A DNA stretch of 64,000 nucleotides from Enterococcus sp. 9D6_DIV0238 (GTDB lineage: Bacteria; Bacillota; Bacilli; Lactobacillales; Enterococcaceae): contig NZ_CP147246.1 of NCBI RefSeq assembly GCF_002174455.2, forward strand, positions 895,501 through 959,500, read 5' to 3'. The notes beneath the pieces were generated by a model. That model was given only the letters and a program-made list of their open reading frames with translations, was not told the DNA's origin and did no database searches. Made by a program: the position numbers and the translations under genes. Positions 1-8,665 of this stretch are shown one piece after another. Every line of letters starts with the position of its first letter. Position 1 is the first letter of the stretch.

Positions 1-661
1 TATATTCGTTTAATTTTGTATTCAGTTGACTCAATTTTTCCCGCATGCTTCGGTAAATCCTAGAACTAAATTTTTGATAATACCAAATAACGATCAATAA
101 AATCGGTAAAAAGATCAAATTATATAAAGCAATTTTTCCATTGATCTGAAACATTGCGATAAACGACGAAACAACTGCAAAAATGCCCGTCAAGACCATC
201 AAAAAGACATACCAAAATTCAAACAATGTTTCTGTGTCATTTGTCACACGGGAAACGATCGAACCCGCCGGTGTTTGGTCAAAGTAGCGCATCCCCAGAG
301 TCTGAAGCTTTTCAAACAACTTCACTCGAATATATTGATAGGTTTTTAAGGACGCCATCGAATATAAAAACCATTGGAAAAACCAAATAATACTTTTCAC
401 GATGATCCCAAATAAATACAGTCCGGCAAAAAAGAAAATCACTTGATTCGTCGCTGTTTTGGGTGTTAAATAATCATCCATGAACAATTGAATGATTCTG
501 GGCAAAATAATATTGATGACAGCAAGAACCAGTGCAAAGAAAATAGCTGATAAAAAGGTTCGGCGAAAAGGCTTAGCAAATTTAAGCAGCCGTTTTACGA
601 TCGTCACTTGTTCTTTTAGCGGTATCGATTTTGTCCATTCTGATTCATATTTTTCTTCCAT
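1..661 (-). CDS. ABC exporter half-transporter, membrane domain (partial, 3' end outside window)
   Basis: Reading from 661 towards 1 gives an open frame of about 220 residues starting MEEKYESEWTKSIPLKEQV and running off the window edge. Only the N-terminal part is visible: several hydrophobic segments and a type I exporter membrane-domain stretch with the RYFDQTPAGSIVSRVTNDTE element. The ATG overlaps the stop of the upstream ABC gene by one base (TAATG), so the two are translationally coupled. Such pairs normally form a heterodimeric multidrug or lipid exporter (BmrCD/LmrCD/EfrAB type). The nucleotide-binding domain is not visible, so substrate and catalytic competence cannot be judged. Sure of the family, unsure of the substrate. 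Confidence 0.85.
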   Translation of the reverse strand, partial: MEEKYESEWTKSIPLKEQVTIVKRLLKFAKPFRRTFLSAIFFALVLAVINIILPRIIQLFMDDYLTPKTATNQVIFFFAGLYLFGIIVKSIIWFFQWFLYSMASLKTYQYIRVKLFEKLQTLGMRYFDQTPAGSIVSRVTNDTETLFEFWYVFLMVLTGIFAVVSSFIAMFQINGKIALYNLIFLPILLIVIWYYQKFSSRIYRSMREKLSQLNTKLNEY

Positions 662-2412
662 TAGACGTCACTCCCTTCGATTTTAGCTTCCAGTTGCTGT
701 TTGTCCCACATCCGTTTGTACCAGCCTGCTAAATGTAATAGCTCTTGATGCGTTCCCCGTTCAATGATCTTTCCTTCATCTAAGACGATGATTTCCTTCG
801 CATGCATCACACTACTTAATCGGTGAGCTGCAATGATCGTTGTTTTTTCTTTACGTGCTTCTTTTAAATTAGACAAAATCGCTTCTTCTGTTTTTGCGTC
901 CACAGCAGATAAAGCATCATCAAGAATCAGTAATTCAGGATCGACGATCAATGCTCTAGCAATCGAGATCCGTTGTTTTTGTCCACCAGATAATGACACA
1001 CCACGTTCCCCAACTAAGGTATCATATCCTTTTGGAAACGCTTTGATCTCATTATTGATAAACGCCATTTCTGCTGCTGACTCTACTTGCTCTTCAGTAA
1101 AATCAGGGTTAGCAAAACGAATATTTTCCCGAATCGTCATTGAAAATAGAAAATGATCTTGCGGCACATAACCAATGGAATGCATCAAAGCATCCAATGA
1201 ATAATCTTTGATGTTGTGTCCGCCAAAGGACACATGGCCTTGGTAATTATCATATTCTCTCATCAATAATTTTAAGATCGTTGTCTTACCTGCTCCTGTT
1301 TTCCCAACGATCCCTAAAGTTTCCCCTTCATTTAAGACAAATTTGATTTGCTCTAACGTTGTCTCTTTATCCTTTGGATACTTAAATTCCGCAACTTCGA
1401 TCGACAATTCTCCTTTAGCCGGTGTCTGAATCGCATCTTTTCGCTCGACAATATGGGATTTGGCATGAAGCAATTCATTGACACGATCATAACTTGCATT
1501 TCCACGCTCCAATACATTGAACAAGCGTCCGATCGCAAACATTGGCCAAATCAGCATACCGATATAGCTAATAAAAGAAATCAATTGACCGATCGTAATT
1601 GTACCATCCATGATAAAGCGTCCGCCAATGATGATCGTCAGCACATACGAAATACCAATAATCAGTGTGATGAACGGATCAAATAATGCATCTAAAAAAT
1701 TTACCCGTTTGTTTTTGATGATCGCATCATCGATTTTTTCAGTAAAATCAGCAATGTCTTCCTTTTCTTGACCAAACGTTTTGATAACTTTCATTCCGGT
1801 GATGCTTTCCTGTGTTTTATCGTTGATTGTCGAAAAAGCGGCTTGTGAATCACGGAATGCATCGTGCAGCTTAGATCCTAGAATTCTCGAAGTCACTGCT
1901 AATAATGGCAATGGAATCAAAGCAATCAGCGTCAACCGCCAATCAACAAACAAAATCATCGCAATGATCGTGGCTCCTCCTGTGATCAATGAATCCGCAA
2001 AAGTTAAAATACCAGCACCCGCAACATTTTGAATTGCATTCAAATCATTCGTTGCATGCGCCATCAAGTCCCCTGTACGATAATTTTGATAAAAAACAGC
2101 ATCCATTTTTGTAAAATGATGAAATAATTGCCGTCTTAAATTTTTTTCAAGTCGGGCAGCGCTTCCCCAAATATGCAAACGCCAAATATAACGAAAAATA
2201 TATTGTGCTAAAGCCGCTGCCAATAATATACCTACCCAAAACAAAATCGACTGAATCGCTATATTTTTAGCAGCGATTTCATCAACAACGATCCCAATGA
2301 CTTTCGGCGGAACTAGCTGTACAAGGGCAACCATGATCAATGAAAAAACCCCAATAACATAACTTTTCTTTTCCTGCCTAAAAAACCAACCTAATTTTTT
2401 AAATATAGACAT
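661..2412 (-). CDS. heterodimeric ABC exporter subunit (membrane domain fused to ATPase)
   Basis: A fused six-helix membrane domain (about residues 15-310) is followed by an ATPase domain with Walker A GKTGAGKTT (near residue 370), signature LSGGQKQR and Walker B LLILDDALSAVD. The residue after the Walker B aspartate is Asp, not the catalytic Glu. That substitution is typical of the degenerate-site partner in heterodimeric exporters, and it fits the coupled second subunit directly downstream. I chose the second ATG (2412), 7 nt after GAGGAG, over the ATG at 2418, which touches the Shine-Dalgarno. The likely role is drug or lipid export at the cell membrane; the substrate is unknown. Confidence 0.9.
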   Translation of the reverse strand: MSIFKKLGWFFRQEKKSYVIGVFSLIMVALVQLVPPKVIGIVVDEIAAKNIAIQSILFWVGILLAAALAQYIFRYIWRLHIWGSAARLEKNLRRQLFHHFTKMDAVFYQNYRTGDLMAHATNDLNAIQNVAGAGILTFADSLITGGATIIAMILFVDWRLTLIALIPLPLLAVTSRILGSKLHDAFRDSQAAFSTINDKTQESITGMKVIKTFGQEKEDIADFTEKIDDAIIKNKRVNFLDALFDPFITLIIGISYVLTIIIGGRFIMDGTITIGQLISFISYIGMLIWPMFAIGRLFNVLERGNASYDRVNELLHAKSHIVERKDAIQTPAKGELSIEVAEFKYPKDKETTLEQIKFVLNEGETLGIVGKTGAGKTTILKLLMREYDNYQGHVSFGGHNIKDYSLDALMHSIGYVPQDHFLFSMTIRENIRFANPDFTEEQVESAAEMAFINNEIKAFPKGYDTLVGERGVSLSGGQKQRISIARALIVDPELLILDDALSAVDAKTEEAILSNLKEARKEKTTIIAAHRLSSVMHAKEIIVLDEGKIIERGTHQELLHLAGWYKRMWDKQQLEAKIEGSDV

Positions 2413-2513
2413 GTACATTCTCCTCTTCTAAACTTGCTACTTACCACTCACATCATTTCTCTGTTGTTTTCCCATTATCTATACAACTCCTTTCATTTAC
2501 TAAAAATAAGTGC

Positions 2514-2542
2514 AAAAAAACGGGCTAAAAAATCAGCCCGTT
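2514..2542 (-). terminator. intrinsic terminator after yneF
   Basis: An 8-bp perfect stem, AACGGGCT (2519-2526) with AGCCCGTT (2535-2542), is followed on the minus strand by seven Ts. It ends the yneF transcript and insulates the ABC pair downstream. Confidence 0.8.
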
Positions 2543-2575
2543 GTGCTCTTGAAATCTGAATAGCTTCAAAAGAAC

Positions 2576-2797
2576 CTATTTGTCTCCCTGGTTCTTCATT
2601 TGCTGCATCATTTGACGTATCTTCTTCTCAGAAGGTTTTTGTCCCATTGACATCATCATCATTCGTAACATATCCTCATTAACGGGAGGATTCTTTTTGA
2701 AATAATCTTGCATATATTTGCGCGCAAGGAAAAATCCGCCTGCTGCACCTGCTAATAAAGCGATAATCGCGATTAACACTACTAAACCTGTTGACAT
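2576..2797 (-). CDS. yneF: YneF family (UPF0154) small membrane protein
   Basis: This 73-residue protein has one N-terminal membrane span (about residues 4-24, rich in Ala, Gly and Ile) and a short basic cytoplasmic tail with [27 protein letters not shown]. That pattern is the YneF/UPF0154 family of Firmicutes. The function is not established. A clear AAGGAGA Shine-Dalgarno precedes the ATG. It is transcribed alone, ended by the hairpin at 2514-2542. The protein has normal length for the family and nothing unusual. Confidence 0.85.
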   Translation of the reverse strand: MSTGLVVLIAIIALLAGAAGGFFLARKYMQDYFKKNPPVNEDMLRMMMMSMGQKPSEKKIRQMMQQMKNQGDK

Positions 2798-3053
2798 ATA
2801 AATCTCTCCTTTCTCATAGAAAAGTCAAACAAAAGTTTCTGCACTTTAAACCATTTACGCAGTCAATGCTCTTGTTAGACTCATTATCTCTAATTTTATT
2901 GAGGACTTTATCCTCTTTTTAATGAAATTGCTCTCAAGAAATCATTTTACTAGAAAGCAGGTGAAAAGAAAAGCTATTTTACTATATTATTCACAAGAAA
3001 TTTATGAATAGCCTTTTCTCATATTTGTTGCAGATAAAAAGCCTGCAGCATTT

Positions 3054-3947
3054 TTATTTTTGTGCTTCTATTTTCTCTAATAAATCTGGATCGAATGTTT
3101 GCGATTTTAACATAGCAATCTCATAACCGTAAGGTGCTTTGCTTGTTTTTTTATCTGCACCAACATAAGGCGTTTCTAAAATTTTCGGTAGTTCTGTCAA
3201 TGTTTCATGATGAACGACTTTGTTCAATGCATCAAACCCGATCGTTCCAAAACCGATATTTGCATGACGATCTTTATGGGAACCCATCGGATTTTTAGAA
3301 TCATTCACATGAACGACTTTCAAGCGGTCTAATCCGATGATCTTGTCAAATTCTTCCAAGACACCATCAAAATCTTCTTTTACATTATAACCAGCATCAT
3401 TGATATGGCATGTATCCATCGTTACCGATAATTTTTCATTTAATGTAACGCCTTCGATGATCGTCGCTAATTCTTCAAACGTCCGTCCTAGCTCAGTCCC
3501 TTTACCAGCCATTGTTTCTAATGCGATCTGCGGAATTTGCTCTTTCCAAAGCACTTCATTCAAGCCTTTGATGATTTGCTTTAGACCAGCATCGACACCA
3601 GCTCCAACATGAGCTCCCGGATGCAAAGTAATTTGTGTGGCACCTAAAGCTTGTGCTCGTTCAATTTCCTGACGTAAAAACTCCGTCGCAAAACCAAAAT
3701 TCTCTACTTTGATCGTATTACCTAAATTAATGATATATGGTGCATGAACAACGATATTGCTCAAATGATGCTCAGCCATAAATTTTTGACCGGTCTCAAT
3801 ATTCATCTCTTCGATCGGTTTACGGCGCGTATTTTGAGGCGCACCTGTATAGATCATAAAGGTTGTAGCATCATAACTAGCCGCTTCCTCAGCAGCTCCT
3901 AATAACATTTTTTTACCACTCATACTCACATGCGAACCTAATAACAT
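3054..3947 (-). CDS. nfo: deoxyribonuclease IV (AP endonuclease)
   Basis: The 297-residue protein is a full-length endonuclease IV, which cuts 5' to abasic sites in base-excision repair using three zinc ions. The family metal-ligand regions are visible in order: GSHVSMSG at the N terminus, [61 protein letters not shown] and ETP near the C terminus. An AAGGAGG Shine-Dalgarno sits 6 nt before the ATG. The region upstream is filled by two tandem palindromic repeats (3961-4204), the first touching this Shine-Dalgarno, so they would lie in the 5' leader. Confidence 0.96.
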   Translation of the reverse strand: MLLGSHVSMSGKKMLLGAAEEAASYDATTFMIYTGAPQNTRRKPIEEMNIETGQKFMAEHHLSNIVVHAPYIINLGNTIKVENFGFATEFLRQEIERAQALGATQITLHPGAHVGAGVDAGLKQIIKGLNEVLWKEQIPQIALETMAGKGTELGRTFEELATIIEGVTLNEKLSVTMDTCHINDAGYNVKEDFDGVLEEFDKIIGLDRLKVVHVNDSKNPMGSHKDRHANIGFGTIGFDALNKVVHHETLTELPKILETPYVGADKKTSKAPYGYEIAMLKSQTFDPDLLEKIEAQK

Positions 3948-3960
3948 AAAAATCCTCCTT

Positions 3961-4082
3961 AAAATAAAAGCGGAACAAATCGCTTAATCCTGTAGAAAAT
4001 TAGGAAATTGACTTTAAAACACTTTTTGTTTCACTGACAATTTATCTATTTTCCTAAGGATTGATTTGTGCAGCTGGATAAC
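3961..4082. repeat. palindromic intergenic repeat, copy A
   Basis: Copy A begins right after the nfo Shine-Dalgarno. It is a long imperfect palindrome: ACAAAT (3975-3980) pairs with ATTTGT (4064-4069) and AATCCT (3986-3991) with AGGATT (4057-4062), with an inner AGGAAA/TTTTCC pairing. It ends in CAGCTGGATAAC and is followed directly by copy B. The outer and inner stems differ in sequence from copies B and C but still pair. It contains no reading frame of note. I cannot name the family. Confidence 0.8.
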
Positions 4083-4204
4083 GATAAAAGCGGAACAAGC
4101 CGCTTAGCCTTGACAGAAAAATAGGAAAAAGAAAAGGTGGTGCTCTTTACCACAATTTCTTTTTATCTTTTTTCCGAAAGGCTGGCTTGTGCAGTTGGAT
4201 AACA
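4083..4204. repeat. palindromic intergenic repeat, copy B
   Basis: Copy B is tandem to copy A with the same layout. ACAAGCC (4095-4101) pairs with GGCTTGT (4184-4190) and AGCCTT (4106-4111) with AAGGCT (4178-4183); AGGAAAAAG and CTTTTTTCC-type segments form the inner stem. Its right end is GCAGTTGGATAAC, as in copy A. The two copies together fill most of the 417-base gap upstream of nfo. I see nothing recognisable in the remaining 4205-4364. Confidence 0.8.
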
Positions 4205-4364
4205 TAAATGATCAACTCAATTTCTTTCGCTGTGATTCTCAGCAAATGATCAACACTTTCTTACAAATGTCTTGTACTGCCCTACATCAGCTCATCTCTT
4301 TCACAGTAAGACCATCCTCTAAAAGAGTACGTGAATCACTTAGAAAAGACAATCTTTTTGCTTC

Positions 4365-4820
4365 TTAATCTCTGTCCTTTTTTGCTTTGTATAGGTTATA
4401 ACTGGCAATCCATTCGTCCATTGAGATTTTACTCACCAATTCTCCAATCAACGCATAAGGAATCGTCTTCGTGTTTGTAAATCGAATACAACTTTTTCCC
4501 ATATTCAGTTTAGTAGGAACAACTTTTTTATACTCTTCTTGAAACCATTGCAGCAATTCTTTATTCCCCATGATTCCCATATGATAAAGAGCGAGGTGCT
4601 TTTTCTGTGCTCCAAGACTGATGAAAGGCAATGGTTCATCTTTACGATTCAAATATCCTTCAGGAAAAACACTTAGCGGCACCACATAAGTCGGCATACC
4701 ATACTGCATCTGTAAGACAAACCCCTCTGGTATATTTTCAGCAATAGTTTGAGCCAACTCTTTATATGCTGCTTGCCATTTCTCCTCTATCTCTTCAATA
4801 TATTCTTCTATTTGCTCCAT
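4365..4820 (-). CDS. DUF1801 domain protein (YdhG-like)
   Basis: This 151-residue soluble protein carries the DUF1801 pattern: an N-terminal helical stretch, then VLQMQYGMPTYVVP, then PFISLGAQKKHLALYHMGIMG and a C-terminal GKSCIRFTNTKTIPYALIGELV. Members include the YdhG/Fra group discussed as frataxin-like iron proteins; the biochemical role here is unproven. It is the second gene of a pair with the YdeI-like gene upstream (16-base gap), and a shorter DUF1801 paralogue lies divergently at 5646. The Shine-Dalgarno is GGAGAG. The family call is secure, the function open. Confidence 0.8.
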   Translation of the reverse strand: MEQIEEYIEEIEEKWQAAYKELAQTIAENIPEGFVLQMQYGMPTYVVPLSVFPEGYLNRKDEPLPFISLGAQKKHLALYHMGIMGNKELLQWFQEEYKKVVPTKLNMGKSCIRFTNTKTIPYALIGELVSKISMDEWIASYNLYKAKKDRD

Positions 4821-4836
4821 AAACGCTCTCCACTTT

Positions 4837-5508
4837 TTATTTTGACAAAGATTGACGATATAATTCTTTTGATTTAAACCCTTTTTCTAAAATATCAATC
4901 ATCTCTGCTTTTCTCTTATCCTGTGTCGTTTGCTGTTTTGCACTAAAAATATATCTTGCCCAATCTCTTTTGTATCCTGGCGTCAAATTATCAAATAGTA
5001 CTTTTGCTTTTGAATGTTTTTCTAGAAGTTTTTCTACTTGAGGGATAAACTTAACATAATCTTCCACCCTCGCACTAGTAGCCTTTTTATTAGGTGCTTT
5101 TCTCTCAGTATTTTTCAAACCAGTTACTGTAAACACTTCATCTAAGCTGACCATCCGATTAAATTTCAATGTGCTTTTCCCTACATACCCGTCACTATCG
5201 TCTACATCTAAAGCTGGAAAAATTTCATCCCGATGAACAAATGTTGGATACATTTTATTTCCTTTTTTTGGATAGGCAACAAAAAGGACGCCATCTTTAT
5301 TCAGCAATTCTTTTTCTATCGTTACGTGTACAATTTTTTTAAACTCATCCATCGTCTTCACAAAAACAAACAAAAGATCTACAGGCTTAGTAGGAAAACC
5401 TAATTGTGCATCCTTTAATTCACTCAGATAACTTTCATTGGGCCGATCGACGATTGCTTTTATTGGATATACCATTAATTTCAATTTTTCAGTGACCGAT
5501 TTTGCCAT
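4837..5508 (-). CDS. YdeI/OmpD-associated-like protein, two-domain
   Basis: The 223-residue soluble protein appears to have two parts. The N-terminal half (about 1-115), with LLFVFVKTMDEFKKIV and GVLFVAYPKKGNKMYP, resembles DUF3052-like folds. The C-terminal part (about 145-220), with TPGYKRDWARYIFSAKQQTTQDKRKAEMI, matches the YdeI/OmpD-associated tail seen in bacteriocin-protection-like proteins. There is no signal peptide or membrane span. It probably shares a transcript with the downstream DUF1801 gene. The molecular function is not known and the domain assignment rests on pattern recognition only. Confidence 0.65.
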   Translation of the reverse strand: MAKSVTEKLKLMVYPIKAIVDRPNESYLSELKDAQLGFPTKPVDLLFVFVKTMDEFKKIVHVTIEKELLNKDGVLFVAYPKKGNKMYPTFVHRDEIFPALDVDDSDGYVGKSTLKFNRMVSLDEVFTVTGLKNTERKAPNKKATSARVEDYVKFIPQVEKLLEKHSKAKVLFDNLTPGYKRDWARYIFSAKQQTTQDKRKAEMIDILEKGFKSKELYRQSLSK

Positions 5509-5559
5509 GCTCTCACCCTTTTATTTCATTTGATCGTTATTGCTAGTGTAACATAAATG

Positions 5560-5574
5560 TGTAAAGCTTTTACA
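5560..5574. promoter_or_regulatory. quasi-palindrome between divergent genes
   Basis: TGTAAAGCTTTTACA is a near-perfect 15-bp palindrome in the 137-bp gap between the divergent YdeI-like and DUF1801 genes. A TATACT -10-like element for the plus-strand gene lies at 5608-5613. It could be an operator; no regulator is implied by the sequence. Confidence 0.3.
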
Positions 5575-5645
5575 ACTAAAAACAAACGATAACTGATTAT
5601 TACGTGATATACTAAAAGAAACAAATTAGAAAGTAGGAAATTACG

Positions 5646-5987
5646 ATGACCATCATTGAAACCTATATCTCTGAATGTCCACCAGAACGTCAAGAAATGC
5701 TACAACAATTATACAATCAAATCAAGGAGCTAGTTCCCCAAGCAACAGAAAAAATAGCTTACGGTATGCCTACCTTCTATTTAGATGGAAATTTAGTTCA
5801 CTTTGCTAATGCTAAAAACCACATTGGTTTCTACCCTGCTCCTTCTGCAATTACAGCATTTAAAGAAGAATTATCAGCGTATAAGACAAGTAAAGGAGCA
5901 ATCCAGTTTCCTTTAGATTCCCCTTTACCAATGGACTTGATCAAAAAAATCGTTTTGTTCCGTGTCGGTGAGAATACACAATCTTGA
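5646..5987 (+). CDS. DUF1801 / YdhG-like small protein
   Basis: The 113-residue protein has the short single-domain DUF1801 layout: YISECPPERQEMLQQLYNQIKELVP, EKIAYGMPTFYLDGNLVHFANAKNHIGFYP, then a C-terminal KGAIQFPLDSPLPMDLIKKIV. This is close to the YdhG group (Fra-like, proposed iron-binding in Bacillus). It is divergent from the YdeI/DUF1801 pair and is a diverged paralogue of the protein at 4365-4820. It is transcribed alone and ends at the hairpin at 5992. The role is unproven. Confidence 0.8.
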   Translation: MTIIETYISECPPERQEMLQQLYNQIKELVPQATEKIAYGMPTFYLDGNLVHFANAKNHIGFYPAPSAITAFKEELSAYKTSKGAIQFPLDSPLPMDLIKKIVLFRVGENTQS

Positions 5988-5991
5988 TGCC

Positions 5992-6026
5992 AAAATGGAC
6001 GAATACTACTCGTCCATTTTATTCTT
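5992..6026 (+). terminator. intrinsic terminator after DUF1801 gene
   Basis: An 11-bp stem, AAAATGGACGA (5992-6002) with TCGTCCATTTT (6010-6020), is followed by a T-rich run. Confidence 0.8.
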
Positions 6027-6128
6027 TTTTTGAACTATGTGTAAAAATTTTACGATGTCTACTCTTAAGTTTTTATGTTTAAATCGATAGAAACATTTGA
6101 ACAACTGTTCATTATAGAATTTTTTTGC

Positions 6129-6134
6129 TATAAT
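6129..6134 (+). promoter_or_regulatory. -10 element of pbpF promoter
   Basis: A perfect TATAAT lies 36 bases before the chosen start. A weak TGTTCA (6107-6112) is 16 bases upstream as a possible -35. Confidence 0.5.
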
Positions 6135-6169
6135 ATCACGGAATGTAACATTTTATTGAGGTGAAGCTT

Positions 6170-8611
6170 TTGGATAATCAGAATAATTCCAATCAAACGG
6201 AACGACATTCTTATAAAATACCTGAAAAGAAAAAGATCATCATGGGCTTTAACGTGGTTATTCGTGTTTTGCAGTCCTTGTTTGTCTTTTTAGTTGTCAT
6301 GCTGTTATTAGGCGGTGCATTAGGTTTAGGGATCGGTATGGGCTATTTTGCCTTTCTTGTAGAAGACACTGAACCACCAACCAAAGAAGAGCTTCAAACA
6401 GATATCAGTGATATCACTGAAGTCTCTAAGATGACCTATGCTGACGGCACAAACATTGCCATGATCAAATCTGATTTGGTTCGAACAAGAGTTGACAGCG
6501 AGCATATTTCTCCTCTATTGAAAAAAGCGATCATCTCTACTGAGGATGAATATTTTGAAGAACACAAAGGAGTCGTACCGAAAGCTGTGATTCGTGCCCT
6601 TGCTTCTGATGCCACAGGTATCGGCGGTTCTTCCGGCGGTTCTACTTTGACACAGCAGTTAGTCAAACAGCAGATTTTAACTGACGAAACGACTTTCAAA
6701 CGAAAAGCAAATGAAATCCTGTTGGCTTATCGTATTGAAAACTATTTTTCAAAAGATGAAATCGTCACAACTTATTTGAACGTTTCTCCTTTTGGGCGTA
6801 ATAATAAAGGTGAAAACATCGCAGGTGTCGAAGAAGCAGCGAAGGGGCTTTTCGGAAAAAGTGCAAATGATCTCACGTTAGCCCAAGCGGCCTTTATTGC
6901 AGGTCTTCCGCAAAGCCCGATCATCTACACACCTTACACAAACACAGGTGAGCTTAAAGATGATGAAAATCTTTCTTATGGTATGAAACGAAAAGATTTT
7001 GTATTGTTCAGCATGTATCGAGAAAAAGCGATCACTAAAGAAGAATACGAAGCAGCTAAAAATTATGACCTGAAACAAGACTTCCAGCCACAACAAGCAG
7101 CGAATCAAAATACAGAAGGCTACCTGTATTACGCCGTTCTAGACAAAGCCGTTGAAGCGATCATGGACATCAATATCGAAAAAGCGGGTGTCAAAAAAGA
7201 AGACTTAGATGAAATAGGTCTTTCTCAATATGAAGAACAAGCACGCAGAGAAATCCAAAATCGCGGCTACACGATTCAATCGACGATTGATCAAACGGTT
7301 TATGATACGATGCAAAACGCTGTTGCTGCCTATGGATATATGCTTGACGACGGTTACGGCGCTGGTCTTGTTGAGACAGGAAATGTACTGATGGATAACC
7401 AAACTGGTAAGATCATCGGCTTTGTTGCTGGTCGTGATTATAATGTTAGTCAAAGTAATCATGCGTTGGACACTGTTCGACAAGTTGGTTCGACCATCAA
7501 GCCGATTTCAGTTTACGGTCCGGCAATCGACCAGGGCATGATCGGTTCTGAGAGCCGTTTAGCTAACTATCCCACTTCTTACAGAGGTGGTGGTGAATTA
7601 ACAAATGCCACCAATTCCGGCACAAACACTTTCGATACCGTTCGTTATTCATTGGAATGGTCATACAATATTCCAGTGTATCACTTAAATGAAGCAATGA
7701 AGCAGCAAATGGGTGATGACAATTTTGCTTATAATCATTACCTAAGCAAGATGAATTATCCTGCATCTGAAGCTTGGGCTTATGAGTCTGCACCATTAGG
7801 AGCTGTTGAAGCAACCGTACTTACTCAAACAAATGGATTCCAAACCTTAGCAAACAAAGGGCAATACCAAAAAGGCTATATGATCGAAAAAATCACTGAC
7901 AATAACGGTAAAGTTATTTATGAACATAAGAATGAACCTGTTCAGGTCTATTCTCCAGCAACGGCATCCATCATGAATGACATGATGCGCTCTGTCCTTG
8001 ATTCAAAAATCACTACACCATTTAAACCTGTTGTTTCCGGACTGAATCCTGATTTAGCAAATGTTGACTGGATCGGTAAAACAGGAACCACTGATCTTTA
8101 CAAAGATGCTTGGCTAGTCGTTTCTACGCCAACGATCACACTAGGTTCTTGGACAGGCTATGATATTCCTACAGCAATGAGCCCAAATAGCGGGGATCAA
8201 AATAGTAATTATCTTGCTAACCTAATCAATGCTGTTTATTCTGTTAGGCCAGATTTATTCGGAGTAGGGCAAAAATTCACCCTTTCAGACGATGTCATTA
8301 AATCGACGGTCTCTAGTTTTACTGGTGAAAAACCTGGAACATTCACTTATAATGGTGGTACTTATACTGCTCCTGGACCAAATACAGTCTCTCTTTATGC
8401 CAAAGATGGCGCACCAAAAAGCCAATATAAATTTGGTTATGGTGGCTCAGATGCTAATTATAGTGCTTATTGGGGACGTTATGCTACATCAGGTTCTAAT
8501 AATTCTAGAACAACAACACCATCATCTTCAAACTCGAATAACACAACGCCTTCTTCTTCCGAGAAAAAAGAAGACGATAAAAAAGAGGATGACAAAAAGG
8601 ATAATAATTAA
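6170..8611 (+). CDS. pbpF: class A penicillin-binding protein (glycosyltransferase/transpeptidase)
   Basis: This 813-residue bifunctional peptidoglycan synthase has a cytoplasmic tail, one membrane anchor (about residues 35-65), and a GT51 glycosyltransferase domain with the catalytic EDEYFEEHKG and GGSTLTQQLVKQ motifs. The transpeptidase has SxxK as STIK, SxN as SYN and KTGT. The C terminus is a low-complexity Ser/Asn/Thr stretch ending in Lys/Asp/Glu repeats. The longest frame starts at GTG 6161, but that codon is part of the TGAGGTGA Shine-Dalgarno; TTG at 6170, six bases after it, is the better start. The position next to ccpA matches E. faecalis pbpF. Confidence 0.93.
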   Translation: MDNQNNSNQTERHSYKIPEKKKIIMGFNVVIRVLQSLFVFLVVMLLLGGALGLGIGMGYFAFLVEDTEPPTKEELQTDISDITEVSKMTYADGTNIAMIKSDLVRTRVDSEHISPLLKKAIISTEDEYFEEHKGVVPKAVIRALASDATGIGGSSGGSTLTQQLVKQQILTDETTFKRKANEILLAYRIENYFSKDEIVTTYLNVSPFGRNNKGENIAGVEEAAKGLFGKSANDLTLAQAAFIAGLPQSPIIYTPYTNTGELKDDENLSYGMKRKDFVLFSMYREKAITKEEYEAAKNYDLKQDFQPQQAANQNTEGYLYYAVLDKAVEAIMDINIEKAGVKKEDLDEIGLSQYEEQARREIQNRGYTIQSTIDQTVYDTMQNAVAAYGYMLDDGYGAGLVETGNVLMDNQTGKIIGFVAGRDYNVSQSNHALDTVRQVGSTIKPISVYGPAIDQGMIGSESRLANYPTSYRGGGELTNATNSGTNTFDTVRYSLEWSYNIPVYHLNEAMKQQMGDDNFAYNHYLSKMNYPASEAWAYESAPLGAVEATVLTQTNGFQTLANKGQYQKGYMIEKITDNNGKVIYEHKNEPVQVYSPATASIMNDMMRSVLDSKITTPFKPVVSGLNPDLANVDWIGKTGTTDLYKDAWLVVSTPTITLGSWTGYDIPTAMSPNSGDQNSNYLANLINAVYSVRPDLFGVGQKFTLSDDVIKSTVSSFTGEKPGTFTYNGGTYTAPGPNTVSLYAKDGAPKSQYKFGYGGSDANYSAYWGRYATSGSNNSRTTTPSSSNSNNTTPSSSEKKEDDKKEDDKKDNN

Positions 8612-8650
8612 AAAATACCGCCAACTGATTGCTCAGTTGGCGGTATTTTT
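8612..8650. terminator. bidirectional terminator between pbpF and ccpA
   Basis: A perfect 17-bp stem (8612-8628 with 8633-8649, loop TTGC) flanked by A and T runs on both sides serves the convergent pbpF and ccpA transcripts. Confidence 0.9.
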
Positions 8651-8665
8651 ATCAGATAAATTCTA

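Noticed and set aside
3975..4190. Repeats A and B as an insertion sequence or CRISPR unit
   Set aside because: They contain no transposase frame, no target duplication I can see, and only two tandem copies without spacers.
7205..7814. Minus-strand open frames inside pbpF
   Set aside because: They lie antisense to an intact, motif-complete gene and lack Shine-Dalgarno sequences or recognisable domains.
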